Source of the DNA: Clostridia bacterium | GTDB taxonomy: Bacteria; Bacillota; Clostridia; UMGS1883 | Direction: 5' to 3' | Length of the DNA: 6,141 nt | Assembly (NCBI GenBank): GCA_900768005.1 | Contig: CAAGBE010000091.1 | Location: forward strand, 1 to 6,141 | Shown: positions 5,285-6,141 of the stretch, piece by piece | Layout of the letters: each line of letters opens with the position of its first letter | How positions within the stretch are numbered: position 1 is the first letter of the stretch | Notes under the pieces: model-generated | Databases searched by the model: none | The model's input: only the letters and a program-made list of their open reading frames with translations | Told to the model about the DNA's origin: nothing | Made by a program: the position numbers and the translations under genes

Positions 5285-5291
5285 CCCTTCT
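5285..5291 (-). promoter_or_regulatory. adk: Ribosome binding site deciding the adk start
   Basis: AGAAGGG on the minus strand lies 5 nt before the ATG at 5277-5279. It favours this ATG over the in-frame TTG at 5301-5303, which has only a weak CAGG upstream. The SD is weaker than those of the ribosomal protein genes. Confidence 0.7.
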
Positions 5292-5329
5292 TTCAAGCTG
5301 CAAACCTGTTCTCTACGCCAAGGGTTTCA

Positions 5330-6141
5330 TTATTCAAGAAAGCCCTTGTAATGGCGCATAAGCATCTGGCTTTCAACTTCTCTTACAGTTTCGAGAGCAA
5401 CACCAACTACGATAAGAAGGCTTGTTCCTGTAAGTGAAAGACTCGCCATATTTACTGTACCCAATACCATCGAAATAACGATGGGAAGTACTGCAATTAC
5501 TGCAAGACAAAGTGAACCAAGCAAAGTGATTCTGCCAAGAACCTTGGCAATATACTCTGTTGTAGGTCTGCCCGGACGGATACCGGGAATCATACCGTTG
5601 TTTGTCTTGATGTTATTGGATACTTCAATGGGATTGAAAGAAATTGATGTGTAGAAATATGTGAAGCCTACAATCAATAAGAAGTACAGAATGGGATAAA
5701 CGGCACCGGTTGTGATAAACTGAGTTACCTTTACAAGCCAGCTTCCGGGGTTATTTGCCGCGAAGAGCTGAACAAGTGTACCGGGGAAGGAGATAATGCT
5801 CATTGCAAAGATAATGGGCATTACGCCTGCCATTGATACCTTGATCGGAATATTTGAATTCTGACCGCCGTACATCTTTCTTCCAACTACACGCTTTGCA
5901 TACTGAACAGGTATTCTTCTTTCACCCTCATTAATAAGGATTACAAATACGATTGACAGCAATGAATAGATTAAAAGGAACACAAGCATATACCACTGCT
6001 TCGGGAAGAAACCAACCCATGCAGTACGAATCATCTTGGGAACACTGCTTACGATACCTGCAAAGATAAGCATTGAGATACCATTGCCGATTCCGCGTCC
6101 TGTAATCTGTTCACCGAGCCACATAAGAAATGCGGTACCTG
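5330..6141 (-). CDS. secY: Preprotein translocase subunit SecY (C-terminal part; 5' end outside the window)
   Basis: The frame is open to the right edge (reading G-T-A-F-L before the methionine at 6122-6124), so the N-terminal part of SecY is missing here. SecY is the channel of the inner-membrane SecYEG translocon. About 269 residues are visible, from the end of TM4 (FLMWLGEQIT-RGIGNGIS) through TM10. Counted from that methionine, the large cytoplasmic C5 loop is about 66-92 (GERRIPVQYAKR). The C6 loop holds PGIRPG (170-175), whose arginine aligns with E. coli R357, important for SecA and ribosome function. Several hydrophobic membrane segments are clear, and the end MRHYKGFLE is typical of Firmicutes. 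It is followed by adk after 50 nt, the usual spc order. Confidence 0.98.
   Translation of the reverse strand, partial: GTAFLMWLGEQITGRGIGNGISMLIFAGIVSSVPKMIRTAWVGFFPKQWYMLVFLLIYSLLSIVFVILINEGERRIPVQYAKRVVGRKMYGGQNSNIPIKVSMAGVMPIIFAMSIISFPGTLVQLFAANNPGSWLVKVTQFITTGAVYPILYFLLIVGFTYFYTSISFNPIEVSNNIKTNNGMIPGIRPGRPTTEYIAKVLGRITLLGSLCLAVIAVLPIVISMVLGTVNMASLSLTGTSLLIVVGVALETVREVESQMLMRHYKGFLE

Noticed and set aside
5312..5331. A TAATG at the secY stop opening a short reading frame
   Set aside because: The frame ends after five codons (M-K-P-L-A, then TAG) and has no support as a gene. The adk start further downstream has its own SD.
1..6141. Novel defence, mobile or biosynthetic system
   Set aside because: Every long frame is accounted for by conserved spc/alpha operon genes. 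No transposase, recombinase, repeat array or unknown multi-gene module is visible.

Overview
This window is the 3' part of a bacterial spc/alpha ribosomal protein operon, read entirely from the minus strand. In transcription order (right to left) it holds secY (5' end beyond the window), adk, map, a small KOW-domain RNA-binding protein gene, infA, rpmJ, rpsM, rpsK, rpsD, rpoA and rplQ. After a strong intrinsic terminator at about 194-242 comes an independent promoter and the first 18 codons of a phenylacetate-CoA ligase-like gene running off the left edge.

Organism: the order secY-adk-map-KOW-infA-rpmJ-rpsM-rpsK-(rpsD)-rpoA-rplQ, the strong AGGAGG-type Shine-Dalgarno (SD) sites, the zinc-LID adenylate kinase and the KOW gene between map and infA all point to Firmicutes. 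Keeping rpsD inside the alpha operon (Bacillus subtilis has it elsewhere) and the neighbouring phenylacetate-CoA ligase-like gene favour Clostridia, perhaps a gut Oscillospiraceae/Ruminococcaceae-type anaerobe. The family-level guess is inference only.

Layout: 5330-6141 is the SecY translocon channel. 4641-5279 is adenylate kinase, overlapping by one base (TAATG) with methionine aminopeptidase (3892-4641). 3623-3883 is the KOW protein, its SD overlapping the map stop. 3385-3603 is initiation factor IF-1, with a TTG start. 3220-3333 is L36, only 37 codons and easily missed. 2730-3098, 2322-2717 and 1677-2303 are S13, S11 and S4. 642-1598 is the RNA polymerase alpha subunit, and 254-598 is L17. 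Most gaps are 8-51 nt. The two longer ones (121 nt between rpmJ and rpsM, 78 nt between rpsD and rpoA) both contain possible RNA hairpins, and a third hairpin lies just upstream of the rpmJ SD.

Function: the cluster co-expresses parts of the small subunit (S13, S11, S4), the large subunit (L36, L17), translation initiation (IF-1), transcription (alpha), nascent-chain processing (Map), membrane insertion (SecY) and nucleotide balance (Adk). This is core, vertically inherited machinery. I see no mobile element, CRISPR array, tRNA, rRNA or defence or toxin system. The observations most worth checking are the untranslated RNA structures between operon genes, the TTG start of infA and the promoter/operator-like region ahead of the ligase gene.
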